This document shows positions 23,353 to 37,000 of a stretch of DNA of 64,000 nt, one piece after another. Each line of letters begins with the position of its first letter. Positions within the stretch are counted from its first letter, which is position 1. The notes under the pieces are model-generated. The model worked only from the letters and a program-made list of their open reading frames with translations. It did not search any database and was not told the DNA's origin. This DNA is from Hevea brasiliensis (Eukaryota; Streptophyta; Magnoliopsida; Malpighiales; Euphorbiaceae): positions 30,372,287-30,436,286 of the forward strand of contig NC_079505.1 in the NCBI RefSeq assembly GCF_030052815.1. Reading direction: 5' to 3'. A program made the translations under genes and the position numbers.

Positions 23353-26300
23353 TGTTACACCCTACCCTTCTGTAAGGTATAACATGATCCCGTAGTATAC
23401 CTAATGAATTACCAACTTCGTCTACTGATAACCCATTAAATACACTACAAGGGATTTTAAAACTTTTCTTACTTCTTTTTACAGTGGTGAGCACAATTTA
23501 TAGGTGTTAAAAACCTTTTTGAACTGAAGTGAAACAGCTAACAAATTTGGACTATTAATGACTTCTGTAAAAATTTTGGCAGAGTGTCATCTGTATTTTG
23601 GATAAAACAGTTCTTCAGAAAACCTGTAAAAAGCACTTTAAATATATTCCTCAATCTCAAACTCCAACATAATTCAACACAATATGTTTTTCAACTCAAA
23701 TCCACAATAATTTTTCAAAGACTAAGATAAAAGAAATATAATACAAATTTTACAAGTCAAAATACTCATAATTTACTTTACAACTTCAATGTACAATTTT
23801 AATTTATAACTGCTCAAAACCAAGAACAATATATACATACAGTGAACATACATTACAGTATAAAATGCAAAATGTGGTATACTCAATATACCCAATGATC
23901 TCTCGCTGAATGCACTAGCAGCCTAGTCTACTGCCCTGTCCGTCTGTCTACCTGCGACAGCAATGAAAAGCTATCGCTGAGACAATGTCTCAGTGGTGCA
24001 CAACATTAACCAAATACAACTTTAAATCACAATTTATAAATCATATAAATGATGGATACATAAAACCATAGTTAAATTCGAGACAATGAATGTCATAAGG
24101 AATTTAACACAATATCACAATAAATCTCAGTGATCAAAACATAGTTAAATTCAAAAGACAGTGAATGTCAATAAGAATTTAAACTCCATTTTACAAATTA
24201 TCAAAGCTCATAATAACACAATTTAGTCGAATAATTTAAGAACACAGTGTTGCCAATTCATTCACAGCTTAAGCCATGACACAAAATTTCTGATCAATGC
24301 CGCGTTGTACACCACGACAAAGAAATCACAACCCCACTAATCGAAATCAATGAAGAAGGGAGCTAGCTATATAATGAGTACTCATCTGATCACCTCAACT
24401 GGTAAACCAGAGAGGGAGAAAAATAAACGATCACGACCCCATAAATGGAGAAGGAAAATAAATGATCACAACCCCATAAATGGAGAAGGAATGATATGAT
24501 ACTGTCATGCTAAGTGTGAACACAAAATCAATTCCAAACATTTTATTCAAATGATTCGTGAGAATCCAATAAATTTCCAAAGTCATAATTTCATTCACAA
24601 AATGGCAACAGAATTCATAATTAACTTCAATTTTCACAAATCACACTAAATCAATTTTTCCACAGTTTCAAACCATTTACAATGCTTTTCAAGCAATAAG
24701 TATCCATTCAAACACATTTCCATAATTGAAAACAATAATATACAAATAGTCATAATTTATTTCATTTGAAAAATTCAAAAGAAATAGCTGTTGTGCACAA
24801 ACCTCTGATAACTGTCTTCTGGCCTTGACATAGTGTTTCCTTCCCTTTCCCTGAGTCTTTGCTAACTGAGAAACACAATTTGAAGTGTTTCAGTACTCAT
24901 TTAAACTGTCTCTAATGATAATGCTTCATAATTAATTCACTGGATTCTATTACTTGCTTAGTCAGCCTAATATAACGACCCTCGATGCATTCCAGGTAAA
25001 TTAGGTTTTAATGTTACTAATATGTCACATTCGATAGTCTTTTAGGGTTGGTACATGTTACCAAGTTCATTTCCGTGTATACTGCATTTTCTTGCAATTT
25101 GCTGAATTCCGGGATACTAGTTTGACCTAGCCGGACGATCTAGTTCCCTCGGTTTTTGGGTTTCGGTCAAAACTACAAACTTGTAGATCTATGTCTTATT
25201 GCATGCGGGGCAAACTTTCAGGTCATTCTGAGTTATGTAGGCCAAGTTATGGTCATATTACTATTGCTGGTCAAATTGCATCAAAATTTGTCACTTTAGG
25301 TCATTTTAGGTCAATTTTGGTTCGGCTAGTTTTTGGACCCGAACTTGTGCAAGCTGTTTGACTTACTTATGGTCATTTCTGGGCTTTGGTGTCTTCATAA
25401 GACTTGTAGATATGGGTCTTAGCTATTCATGGTTAAAATTTCAGGTCAATTGGACTTGTTTTGATTGAGTTATGGCCTAAACACTAACTGCTGCTCAAAT
25501 GGTCAGTTTTTAGGCCTTAATTGCACTAATCCGGATTTGGTCACTTTTCAAGTTACCTTACAAGCAGAATTTTGGCAAGCTTCCTTCATGAAAGTTGGCA
25601 CATTTTGTGCCTAGTTTCACCTCCAATTGGTCTCATGCCAATTGGAGCCACACACTTAAAGTTCTAGGCCAAAATGCATACTGCCCTATTGCACTTTCTT
25701 TATTACTCATCAAAGCTCACTTTTAGCATTTACCAATTCACATATTCTTACCCAATCTGGTTTGTACCATAACCTAAACATATTTTACCACATATTGTTG
25801 ATCATTTTGACAGCTTATAATCACATTCAACATACACCACAAATTGCAGAATTTGTCAAAATCAATTACAACAATTTAGTCACCTATTCATGCTTAATTA
25901 CATATCCAACTTCACACCATCACACACATACCCAAGCTGCCATAACAACAAACACAATTCAACATTAATATTCCATTATCCAAACATGAAATAAAATCCT
26001 TATGGTTCACTAAACCAGGCTGCCATTTCATGCATTACATTCCCTTAATTTCCAAGCATTCAAATTTCAATACACATTCACATATACTAAGTATACATCA
26101 CCCAAATGATTTCCTACACAATATACATTTAATCAATCCTTTAATTCACCATTTACAAGCAAAAATAAACTGCCCTTAAGGAGTTTCCATGGCTGCCAAA
26201 AATAAACATCTCCCTTAGAACATCAAACTCCAAAATTCTTTCCACAATTCAAGTACCCATAACCTCCTCACAAACTTTAATGAAGCAATAACCAAAAATA

Positions 26301-27189
26301 CAAACTTACCACTTTGGAAACTCTTCAAAACCTTGACTAAACTTGATTTTCTTGCTGCCTATCTACTGCCCAAGTGGTGTAGAACAGTTTTTGTGAAGGA
26401 AAAGGTAAGAAAATTGGCTTGAAGATGAAGGGATGAAGCTTGCATGAAGCTTGAAACAAATGGCCATGGAGGTTTTCTTCCTCTTTGGTCTCGGCTGGAA
26501 TTTGAGAGGTAGAAGAAAGTGATTTTCTGCTGTCCAAAAATCAGATTAATGGTCCACTTTAGGTGTTAGTGGACCACTAAGTGGAAAGATAATGTTAATT
26601 TAATCTTAAGGTTTCATTTTCCCACATTAAGCTTCCCATTTTTGCTATTTACATTAGGTACCACTAATTTAATTTTTCATGATATTTTCCAAGTGTAATA
26701 CCATGTATTTTTAATGGACATTTAGGTCAAAAGACAACTCGGGGTGTCAAATGACCACAATGCCCCTGTTCGGGTTGCATTCCTGATTTTTCGGTAACAC
26801 CGGGTTTTGTCCTTTTTTCGATTTCTCACTTTTCTTTGTACTAATTAATTAATTTTTCTTTGATATTTCTAATGGTATTTATACTTCAATAGAGGTCTAT
26901 TTAAGTCCTAAAAATATTTTTCAGGGTTCCCCGCAGTCCAGGGCTAGTCAACGGTCCACGCCGTGACTTCCCGGTGCCGTCACCCATCGCTAGGGTTCCC
27001 GGCTCGCTTAACTTGGTTACATTTCTTTGCTATTATTTTTCCTTTGTTTTTCTTGTATTTTCTTTTCTTGTATTTCATTATTTTATGTCTCCTCACTCAT
27101 GTCGAAGTGTAGTTCTAGGCATCCTAGCTGTCCGGACAACACTGGTCACCAGAACAGTAGAACGCACTACCGAACATAGGGGTGTTACA
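23353..27189 (-). repeat. Element C LTR 3 (3,837 bp), 5'-most in element orientation
   Basis: Runs TGTTACACCC to GTGTTACA and is directly followed at 27190 by pol coding sequence of element G (caattccact). The first five flanking bases, caatt, should form one copy of the TSD; the other copy would be to the left of the window. Confidence 0.93.
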
Positions 27190-27322
27190 CAATTCCACTA
27201 GTGAAAATCCTATGGAGACACCATAACACGGAAGAGGCAACATGGGAGAGCGAGGAGACAATGAGGCAATAGTTCCCTTAGCTCTTCACATCAGGTAAAT
27301 TTCGAGGACGAAATTTTTATTT
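27190..27322 (+). pseudogene. Element G pol, last part of the chromodomain
   Basis: The plus strand reads QIPLVKILWRHHNTEEATWE, then MRQ, a stop, and a tail SGKFRGRNF. It matches the end of the A chromodomain (IPLVKVLWRHHN). The upstream part of pol is cut off by the C array at 27190. Two in-frame stops (in MRQ*FP*LF) show decay. This places G in the same chromovirus group as A, in the opposite orientation. Confidence 0.88.
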
Positions 27323-27335
27323 AGAGGGGAAGAGT
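27323..27335 (+). other. Element G polypurine tract
   Basis: agaggggaagagt directly precedes the LTR start TGTAACATCC and matches the PPT of A on its coding strand. Confidence 0.85.
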
Positions 27336-28678
27336 TGTAACATCCCCACTGTACGTGTTCTGTACGTTCTGTTGCTCCAGTGGCCAAATAACAGTCCAGG
27401 CAAGTCAGGATATCTGGAATTACACTTCGGTGATAGTGAATAGACATATAATGATGAAATAAATAAAAAGAAAATACGATGGGTGACCGCACTGAGAAGG
27501 CCGTTGCCGACCCCAAGACCGCGGGGAACCCTTAGAATTTAATTTCGGGACGTAATTAAAGGTCTATTGAAATATAATTGACACTAGAAATATCAAAGAA
27601 AAATTAATAAATTAGTACAAAGAAAAAAGAAAAAAATCGAGAAACAGACAAAAATCAGTGTTACCAAAAAATCGGGAATATAACCCGAAGTGGGCCATTT
27701 TGGTCATTTGACATCAAGAGCTGCCTTTTGACCTTAATGTCCATTAAGAATAAATGATATTGCACTTAGGAAATGTCATGAAAAATTAAAATAGGATACA
27801 ATGTATAAATAGTAAAAGAATGGAGCTAAATGAGCAAATAAGGAAATTTTAACTAATTAAACATTAAAAAGAACATAGTGCTCCACTAACTTGGATATTG
27901 GGACACTTATCTAAGCCTTGGGATAGCAGATAGCACTCATTATCATCTTCTTCTTCATCCCACTTCACCTTGCCGAAATGAAACTCACCATGGAAACCAC
28001 CATGGCCGCCCCACATGCAACCTTCATGGGTGCATGATCAAGCCACCATTTCCAATTGGTTCCTTCATTAAAGCTTACCTACTTAGCTTGGGGAAGATAT
28101 TAGCAATAAGAAAAACAAGATTTGGTGAAGTTTTGATAAGCTTCAAAAGTGGTAAGTGTCCAAAACCTCTCCCTTGCTTTAGTAAACCTTGTGTTTAGGT
28201 TGAGGTGAGTATTTTGGTGAAGAGAAATGAAGAAAACATTGAGAAATGAAATGGTCCATCTTCGGCAGCCATGAATATGTGTTGTATTTGAATTTTTCTT
28301 ACCTCTAATAGATGGAAATTAAGGTTGATTAACTCAAATGGAAGATGTAGTAAGTTAAAATCTAAGTATGTGCATGTAGTGCTTGAATTAAGGGTGTGAA
28401 ATGGAACCTTAATGCTTTGAGCAAACTGCCATGTTTGACAGCCCATAATAGCATGAATTTGTGTGTGAATATGAAGTTTGTTAATGAAATATGATAGTGT
28501 TAAATTGTGGGCAGCATGTGTAAGTGATATTGAAGTATGAGTATGTTGAAGTGTATATGTAATATTGACATTGAGATATGTTGAATTTTGATGGAAGTGA
28601 ATATTGAACTTAATGGTGAATTATGTGCATTGAGCACTTGAATGTTCTGCCCAAAATTGTTTGCTGGAATTGTGTACA

Positions 28679-28700
28679 ATATATATATATATATATATAT
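28679..28700. repeat. (AT)n microsatellite
   Basis: Eleven consecutive AT dinucleotides inside the G LTR. Confidence 0.95.
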
Positions 28701-30116
28701 GGAAGTGCCATTGATTGAATATTGAAGTAATGAGGTGGAGAAGGAATATCAAATTGGAAGTGTAAGTGTTTTGTGCAGGTTGTGTATTGATGGTAGTACC
28801 TAAATTAGGTCATAAGTGCCAAACTGTAAACCCAATTGGTATGAGGCCAATGGGGGGTGAAACTAGACACCAAATAGGCCAACTTTCATGTAGAATTGTT
28901 ACCAAAATTCTGCCTAGAAACTGACCTTAAAAATGACCAAATCTGGAATAGTAACCTTGCAACCCAGATTTTTGACCATATAAACAGTAGTCATTAGGAT
29001 AACCATAACTCACTCAAAACAGGTCCAATTGACCTGAAAGTTTTACCATGGATAGCTTAGACATAGAGCTACAATTCTTATGAAGACACCAAAGCCTAGA
29101 AATGGCTAGAACCAAGTCAAATAGCTTGCACAAGTTCGGGTCCCAAAACTGCCAGAACTAAAAGTGACCTAAAATTGACCAAATTTTGCACTAAAGGTGC
29201 AATCTGTCCAGCTTTAATAAATTGACCATATCTTGGTCTATACAACTCAGAATGACCTGAAATTTTACCTCGCGTGCAATAAAACATAGAGCTACAATTT
29301 TGCTTGTTTTGACTAGAAGCTAAAAACAAAGAGAAATAGGACTTTAAGCTAGACCAATCTAGCACACCAAAAATTGAGAATTTGATATTTACATACAATG
29401 ATGCTTGAAGCAATTTGGCAATGAATGCCAACTTGTAAAAATGGTAAATTGCACTATATTGGCAGCGTATTGAATTACAATATGTGGCATGTTGATGCTA
29501 GAAATAACTTATCCATAGTACCTAAAAAGGTCAACATATGCATTGACTTATGAATTACATAATAGTTAGTAAACTCTAAAAATTGAAGAATTAAACAATT
29601 AATTTATAATGTGCCATAGTTTGCCTAGTTGACTAGTTTGGATAGGATGGCATGCCAATAGGATTCTGACAGCTGTTTTGTAAATGACTTCATGCCATAC
29701 TGTGTTTTTACTGCTTATTATGTCACACTGTGATTTTAATAGCCTACGGCTATACATATTGTGTATTTATTATTGGCTTATTGCCAGATTGACTATATGG
29801 CTTTTTAGCCATGCTATTTGCACACCGGGAGACACTTTGTGACTGATGGTGTGATGGCCCGAGGTACTAGGTACCCAAAGCGATATCCGTTTATCCATGC
29901 CGTCGATGTATAGGCTACACGGGCAGTAATTCAAGTACTATTAAATTCAAATAGCTAAATCCAGTCTACTGACATACAGCACTACCAAAAATTAGCAAAT
30001 ATTGAAATGTTAGCAAATAAAAATAGAATTAGCAACTGCAAAGTATATCGATGTTATAAATTCGTAAACAATTCATTTACTTTATTTTAGTGTATATTTC
30101 TTTATATTTGGCACCA

Positions 30117-30134
30117 CTAAGCAAAATTGCTTAG
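30117..30134. other. Conserved LTR hairpin, G LTR
   Basis: ctaagca-aaat-tgcttag: the same 7-bp stem as in A with a different loop, on the strand complementary to its placement in A, as expected from the opposite orientation of G. Confidence 0.6.
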
Positions 30135-30758
30135 CGCGTTGCTTTTGTAACGCGTAGGTATTGGAGACACAGCTGGGGAGCCCAGCAGACCTATGACCGG
30201 TTGAGACATCAGATCTGCACAAGAGTCCAGAGTCGTCTACACTGCATTGCATACATGGTAGGACTTAGGATATCTTGTATTTTGTACTTTTGTTGTATTT
30301 TTGAAATTCGGCCTTGTATTTTGTAATATTATGAAAGCTCTAAAGTTTGTAATATCTTGTACATATTAAATAACATGGAGATTTTCTGGATATATTTAAA
30401 TTATTATGAACTGTATTATGAAACTATTTAATGACTGTAAAAGTCTATTGACTTTACTGAGAAATAGAGACTGTGAAATATTTGAGATTTTGATATTATT
30501 ATATTAAACTATTTTCAACAGATTTGGAAGGACAGTTTGTCCGAAATATAGACGGCACCTTGCCAAATTTTTATTACCATTTTTGAAACACTGATTTTAT
30601 TAAAGTATGAAAATAGAACTAGTATGTTATGAATAGCACATAAAGACTTCTTAAATCAAATTGAGTTCAGAAAATGTGATAATCACAGACTAGGTGCTCC
30701 GACACGCCGTGTAGCACGCTTTGCTCGGCTACACTGTAGACGGGTAAGGGGTGTTACA

Positions 30759-32171
30759 ATATTTCTTTATACCCATCCACCAATAGTGTTCTTTTACTAT
30801 TTTATATATTTTGGTGCCACCAGGGTGCATAGTAAAAGGAGAGTCATGTGCTTCCTTCATAATGATTTGCTTCAATTCCATGTCATTAGGAACGCACATT
30901 CTACCCTAGTGTAGTAGTACGCCATCATTATTTACAGAAAAGTCTGGTTTCTTGCCTTCCGGAGCTTCCTCCACCAATTTCTAATACTTTTCATCATTTT
31001 GTGCAGCCATTTTAATCTGATCAATCAACATCAGTTGCACTTGCCAAGTAGCTACCATTTGTCCCTCACCATCAATCTCCAGATTAGCATGTACTGCCCT
31101 CAACTCATGTACCATAGTCAAAGGAGAAACCCTTAAGATAGCCATAGTCTTGCGACTTAAGGCATCAGCTACTACATTACCTTTCCCTGGCTAATAGTCT
31201 ATTAAGCAATCATAGTCTTTTATCAGTTCTAGCCATCTCCTCTGTCTCAAATTCAGTTCCTTCTGGGTGCCCAAATACTTCAAGCTCTTATGACCTATGT
31301 AGATATAACATTTCTCCCCATACAAATAATGTCTCCATATCTTCAGAGCAAATACTATGGCAGCGAGCTCCAAGTCATGTGTAGGGTGGTTTCTCTCATG
31401 TGATTTCAGCTGATGTGATGCATAAGCAATGACATTTCGGTCTTGCATCAGTATACAGTTTAGCCCATTGTGAGAAGCATCACTATAAATAGTGTATTCT
31501 TTACCCAAAGTAGGTAAAGTTAGGACTGGAGCTTCAGTCAAACATCTCTTCAACTCGTCAAAGCTATGCTGGCATTTATTAGTCTACTAAAATTTTACAT
31601 CTTTCCAAAGTAGCTTGGTCAGTGGAGATGCTAACATAGAAAATCCCTTAACAAAACGGCGGTAGTAACTAGCTAAACCCAGAAAACTATAAACTTCTGT
31701 CACATTTCTAGGTGGCTTCCAATTAAGAATAGCTTCAACCTTGCTGGGATCTGCTTTAATGCCCTCAGTTGACACAATGTGCCCTAAGAAAGAGATTTCT
31801 TCCAGCCAAAATTCACACTTCGATAACTTGGCATATAACTGTTTCTCCCTTAAAGTCTGTAGCACAATCCGCAGATGTCTATCATGCTCCTCTGCACTCT
31901 TCGAATATATCAATATGTCATCAATAAACACAACAACAAATTGATCTAAATATGGCATGAAGATAGTGTTTATCAAGTCCATAAAAGCAGCTGGAGGATT
32001 GGTTAACCCAAATGGCATAACCAAAAACTCATAATAGCCATATTGCATTCTAAAAGCAGTTTTTGGAATACTCTGCTCTTGCGCCCTCAACTGATAATAC
32101 CCCGATCTCAAGTCAATTTTGGAGAACACAGCTGCACCCTTCAATTGATCAAACAAATCATCTATGCGAGG
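30759..32171 (-). pseudogene. Element H pol fragment (RT-RNase H-integrase zinc finger)
   Basis: Minus-strand order follows. RT runs from [21 protein letters not shown] with the catalytic FIDDILIYS (32156-31587). RNase H has YSDASHNG and HDLELAA (31553-31191), but the usual TDHKSL is IGHKSL, so a catalytic Asp is lost. The start of the integrase zinc-binding region follows (HPGGTK, EHYWWMGIKK, to 30759). Stops occur after CLIDY and in LLH*GRMC. Both ends are cut by other elements: on the left by G in the integrase zinc finger, on the right by D within the RT motif [11 protein letters not shown] is therefore the oldest layer of the left-hand nest. Its gag and LTRs are not in view. Confidence 0.9.
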
Positions 32172-32678
32172 TGTCGCAAGGACTTTGCGGTGGCTGAATG
32201 ATTCTCACCAAAGTGGGAAAAGTGAGAAGTCGCTACTCTAATTTTGAGGAAAATTAAAGAAAACCATTTGTAGAAGTAAATTAAGGACCACTTCGAAAAC
32301 AAAGATTCTAGGTTCAGAGTCCATATACGGGTAGGGAAGGTGTTAGGCACCCTACCTCATCCCTCAATAAGGGTAAGTGAATTTAATGAGGTGTTTTTTA
32401 TAAATTGAAGTCAATAGTTTGGGGGGGGGGGGATAATGATGATGTTAATCCTTTCTAATGGACAAAGGAATATTTGATGTTTCACTATCACGGGTTGCCC
32501 AAGAACACGAGTACATGAGATGACCCTTCAGTGAATGGGTATTGTATAATTGGTATTTTGAGAATTAATATGAATACTGAAGTTATGATGTTTTTAGAGG
32601 GAATTTTGCTTCACAGGTATGAGCGCCTTGAAGAGGATGCCTTATCGGGCCTCAACATAATATTCAGGGTACTTTGGA

Positions 32679-32897
32679 AGAACTCTCTCGCCGATCCCTT
32701 GGTGCATTAAGAATTTAAGTTGAGAGCTCGAGTAAGAACTCCCCCCTGATCTCTTAGTGTATTAGGGATTTAAGTTGAGAACTCGGGTAAGAACTCTCCC
32801 TCAATCTCTTAGTGTTAAGAATATAAGTTGAGAACTCAGGCAAGAACTCTCCCCCGATCTCTTAGTGTTAAGAATTTAAGTTGAGAACTTGGATAAG
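32679..32897. repeat. 55-bp minisatellite, left block
   Basis: About four copies of a unit containing gatctcttagtg, aagttgagaactcggg and taagaactct. The array continues at 45272 after E; E inserted inside one unit. Confidence 0.9.
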
Positions 32898-32902
32898 AAC
32901 TC
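32898..32902. repeat. Target-site duplication of solo LTR E (aactc)
   Basis: aactc precedes the LTR start TGTAACACC and is repeated at 45272-45276 after the LTR end TGTCACA. Both copies lie in the 55-bp minisatellite. Confidence 0.92.
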
Positions 32903-34033
32903 TGTAACACCTCCCTTTACCAACTCCGTACATTCTACTGTTCCGGTGACCGGTGTCGGTCCGGACAGCTAGAACGTCCGGAAAAATATTTAAACTAAAG
33001 TCGGGAATCATAATTAACTCAAATATTAATAAGAAAAATTTAGTAAAAATTTTAGAAATAAAATACAACCAAGTTAAACGAGTCGGTGCCCTAGCGATGG
33101 GTAACCAGAGGGAAGTTGCGGTTCTCGCAACGAGGAGCCCTAGACCCGGGAGAAAAATTATAAAATAATTTTTGGGACTCCAGAGAAGGGTTATTGAGGT
33201 TCCCATGGCATTAGAATGCCAAGAAAATACCTAGAAAAATTTTTCAATCGGTACAGACAATTTTGACCCGTTAAGCCAAACGGAGGGCATTTTGGTCATT
33301 TCGCCTTCAGAGGTGATTTTTGGCCGACTTGTCCAGTTGAGTAAATAATTAATATGACATAAAATATGAATAAACATTACTAGAAATTAAATTGAAAATG
33401 AGTATTGGAGAAAAGAAAGGAAAATGGGAAAAAGACTTATTTATGACATCATTGTGATGTCATTTAAAATTTCCACCAATCACACTTAAGCAACTAATTG
33501 ACTAACAAATAAAAGAGACTAAAAGAAGACCAAAATAACAAAAATTGCAGCAGCCATCTCCCTCCCCAAAAGCCAGCCGAAACATGCCCTAGACCCCTCC
33601 ATTGATTTTTTTCAATCAAGCTTAATTGCTCCCTTTGTTACACCACTAAACCCTAACCCCTTTCATTAAACCTTGACCATATCACTTGGGGAAGCTTTTG
33701 GCAGCCAAGAAGAAGAAGGAAAGTGAAGTTTTGAGCTTGGGAAAAATCTCCCTACAAGAGGTTAGTGCATATATGTAGTTAAAACTCATTAATTCCATGA
33801 TTGAGGCTTGTAATGGATGAGAAATTGTGAAATAAATGAAACAAATTCATGTGTATGTCCACCATAGAATTCGGCAGCCCTAATAGAGGAATGGTTTTGA
33901 TTGTTTTAATGGACTTAAAGTGAGCTAGAAATGGTGTTTAAGGTATGATTATGCATGGATGTTGAACTAGTGTGCTAATTGAGGTTTATGGGTAAATTGA
34001 GTTGGACATTAGGGTTTTGAGAAGTGAAACTTT

Positions 34034-34038
34034 GACTT
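34034..34038. repeat. Target-site duplication of element F (gactt)
   Basis: gactt precedes TGTGACACC at 34039 and is repeated at 43316-43320 after ...GATGTTACA. It fixes the outer limits of F. Confidence 0.93.
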
Positions 34039-37000
34039 TGTGACACCCCTTACCCGACTACAGTGTAGCCGAGCAAGTTATGCCACTCAGTGTGCCGGAG
34101 CACTCTATTTTATCTGATTTCATTACAGTCCTTGATTTATTTATTCAAAAACTTTATTGAAGATTTAGGCTATTTTTACTTTTATCAAAATCTAACTAAG
34201 TTGGAAATTTCAAAAATTTTAACGATAATCCGACAAAGTGTTGGCTGTAATTTGGACTAACAGTTCTTCTGAACCTGCCAAAGACAATTTCAATATATAC
34301 TCAATTTCTCAAACTTAATAGTCTCAAAAATTTTCAAACATAATGTATCTCAATGCGATTCAGATTTCTCGTAAATCTCATTAGATTTTCAATATCTCAA
34401 TATTCACAAGTATAATCTCATTATAACTCAAATTCAATTCACATACTAAAATACTTACTTTGAATAACTTCCATAATTCATAGGTTAATTACATGAGTTT
34501 ATTTTGTACAAGATATACAAATAATTTACAATGTGCTAGGAATGAACAATATACATAACATGTATAAAATGAGCCCTATCTACATGCATTGCTGAGGAGG
34601 TGACAATCTTGAACTCTTCTGACACTTCTGCAGATCTGGGCTCCAAAAATCTCAGTCGACAGTCTACTGGTTTTACCTTCAGTACCTGCGCGAGGAAGCA
34701 ATTCCATCGCGCTAAGCATTTCTGCTTAGTGGTGCAATAATATAACCAGAAATAATATATACAAGTAAAGAAAGAAATAAATGATAATTCAGATACTCAA
34801 GAATCAATTTAATTTGGTATGGTATTTCTAGTATCAACGATCTTATATACTAGTTTGTTCCTCTTTGGAAGTGCTTAGTTTATAACTTTTCAGTAATACT
34901 AGCAGGTATATAATTTATTCTATCTGTATTGTATTTGAAGTCCGCATTTGCTCGCAATTTATATTTTTGTTATGTTTCTTTTGCTAATCTCTTTTGCTTA
35001 TTCATTCAATACTTAATTTAATTGTCTTGGATTTTCATTATACTTAACTTAACTTAGCTGCGAATTGAATAATACTTTAATTGATCGCCAAGTAACCTAT
35101 ACTAGACGATCGGATCGATAACGGGTCGTTGGCACTGGACACCGCGGTGCCTCGGGCCGTCATACCATGGGACGCAGAATGTCAACCACGTATGCAGTCA
35201 GTATGGCTAAAGAGCCATGATATCACATAATCGGCATAAAAGCCATGAATACGGGCATAAAAGCCATGGATACGGGCATAAAGCCATGAATACAGGCATA
35301 AAACCTTTCCTTTCGCAGTACTGCTAAAACAATACCCTATTGGCATGCCAAACTATCCAAACCAATCTTGTTAGGTATACTAGGGCATTTGATACTTTAA
35401 AATATTAATATATTGTGCTTTATGACTTCATTATTTCATGATAAATTTCAATCATAATTCATACATTCATTTGATCATTTATATGATCACAATTCACATC
35501 AATTATCCTTTTATACCATTGTACTCAAAATACTTCTCCTCTTTACAATAATGAGAACTAATGTCTCATTCATACATTTATATGGTTTATTTATCCATTC
35601 ATTATGTTATTCATATTGATCACAATTCTAAACAATGGTTCACATGTACCATTGTATTCAAAACATTTTTCCTTTCTCATTTATACATTCAAGAATCTAC
35701 TTATGTAATTACAAATTTTATATTTCAAGTTGAGTTACTAATATTTTATGAATTCCATTTGTGATGGGCATATATGCCCTAACTATCTATTCACATCAAT
35801 TAGGTGACTTATTTTTCATGTTTCAAGTAATCCATGAATATTTCATGGATTTCAAATTTATGGCCTAAATTTCTTTTTAACAATTTTGACTAGGATGCAT
35901 AGTCCATATTTGTCATACAATTTTAAGCATTTAAGCTTAGAATTGGTTCTAGGTCTTCATCTTAATTCACTAATCATTTTGATTACTATTCACCATACTA
36001 GTCAACCAAAATGTTGACCTTTTTATACTTAATGGATATATTAATTCTAATTACACCAAGATCCCACATTTTGAGTTTTACATTTAGTAGTTTTAATTGC
36101 CAATTGCAATTTAAAGTCCCCTAGATGCATTTCTAATTTCAAATTTTGAATTTCAAGTTTTGGTGTCACTATTCACCTCATTGGTCAACAAAAATGTTGA
36201 CTTTTGCATAGACAATAGGTACATTGATTTTAACACTCCCGATGTACCACATTTTGCATTTAAAACTTTTTGGAATCAATTACCAAATCCATTTCCAAGC
36301 TTATTTCAAGTTTTCATGTCACTATTCACTTCATTAGTCAACTAAAATGTTGACTTTTGCATAGAAAATATGTACATTGACTTTGGCACTTCAAACATAC
36401 TACATTTTTCATTTAAAACTTGTTGGTTTTGGTCACTTTCTCAAAGCTTAGGTCATTTTGGCAAAATTGCCAATTTTCGGTTTTGGTGCTCCGAAGTTGC
36501 ACTGTTTCATTGGTCGATTTACTGTTGGAATTTGATAAAACTTCCTTCATAGAAAATGTTCCTTATTTTGTCTAGTTGAATTTATTTTTTTGAATCACTC
36601 CATTTGGAGTTTTGTAGCTCAAGTTATGACCAAAATAAGTTTACTGTTCACGTGCATTGTTCATGCTGAGATTTTGGGTCTGGCAGATTTTTGGTCCAAC
36701 TTTGGTCAGTAATTTGATCAAGTTAAGTTCATAATTTGGTTTAACTTTCTTCTTATGAAATGTTCTACCATACCTTAGGTTTCCCTCGGTTCAAGAATCG
36801 CATAAATCCGAGTTTTCTAGAGAGAGTTATAGTCCTCCAAACATTGCTGCTCAAATGAAAATCTGCAGAGTTGCAAGTTTGAACAGTAACTGTGACTGCC
36901 ATTTGGGTTAGGTTCTGGTCATAATTTGGGGTAGGTTTCTTCATGAAAGTTGTTTGTTTATGTCTTAACTTGTTTCTGTAAAAATTTCAGGTCAATTGAC

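Larger units (their letters stand above)
11800..27189 (-). mobile_element. Element C: tandem LTR-internal-LTR-internal-LTR array, non-autonomous
   Basis: Three directly repeated LTRs (11820-15659, 17591-21427, 23353-27189; about 3.84 kb each) alternate with two nearly identical internal regions of 1,931 and 1,925 bp. A third PBS follows the leftmost LTR. Thus at least three units were once present and share LTRs. Each internal region keeps the PBS, a shortened gag and the PPT but no RT, RNase H or integrase. The array interrupts the chromodomain end of element G at 27190. Such arrays are usually explained by unequal recombination between LTRs (established); that both units share the same deletion shows the deletion came first (inference). 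Confidence 0.9.
27336..30758 (+). repeat. Element G 3' LTR (3,423 bp)
   Basis: Starts TGTAACATCCCC after a PPT and ends GGGTAAGGGGTGTTACA. It shares with A, E and F the end motif, the hairpin (30117-30134) and modules such as tcaattgacc and ggacccgaac-like words in reverse. No gene is supported; the ORFs at 28195 and 29117 read antisense through LTR modules. The right flank atatt (30759-30763) would be one TSD copy. Confidence 0.88.

Noticed and set aside
32172..32400. A separate plus-strand Tat element starting at TGTCGCAAGG
   Set aside because: The PPT at 51019, the 3' UTR repeats and the pol all read on the minus strand and form one element ending at 32172; no plus-strand gag-pol is present.
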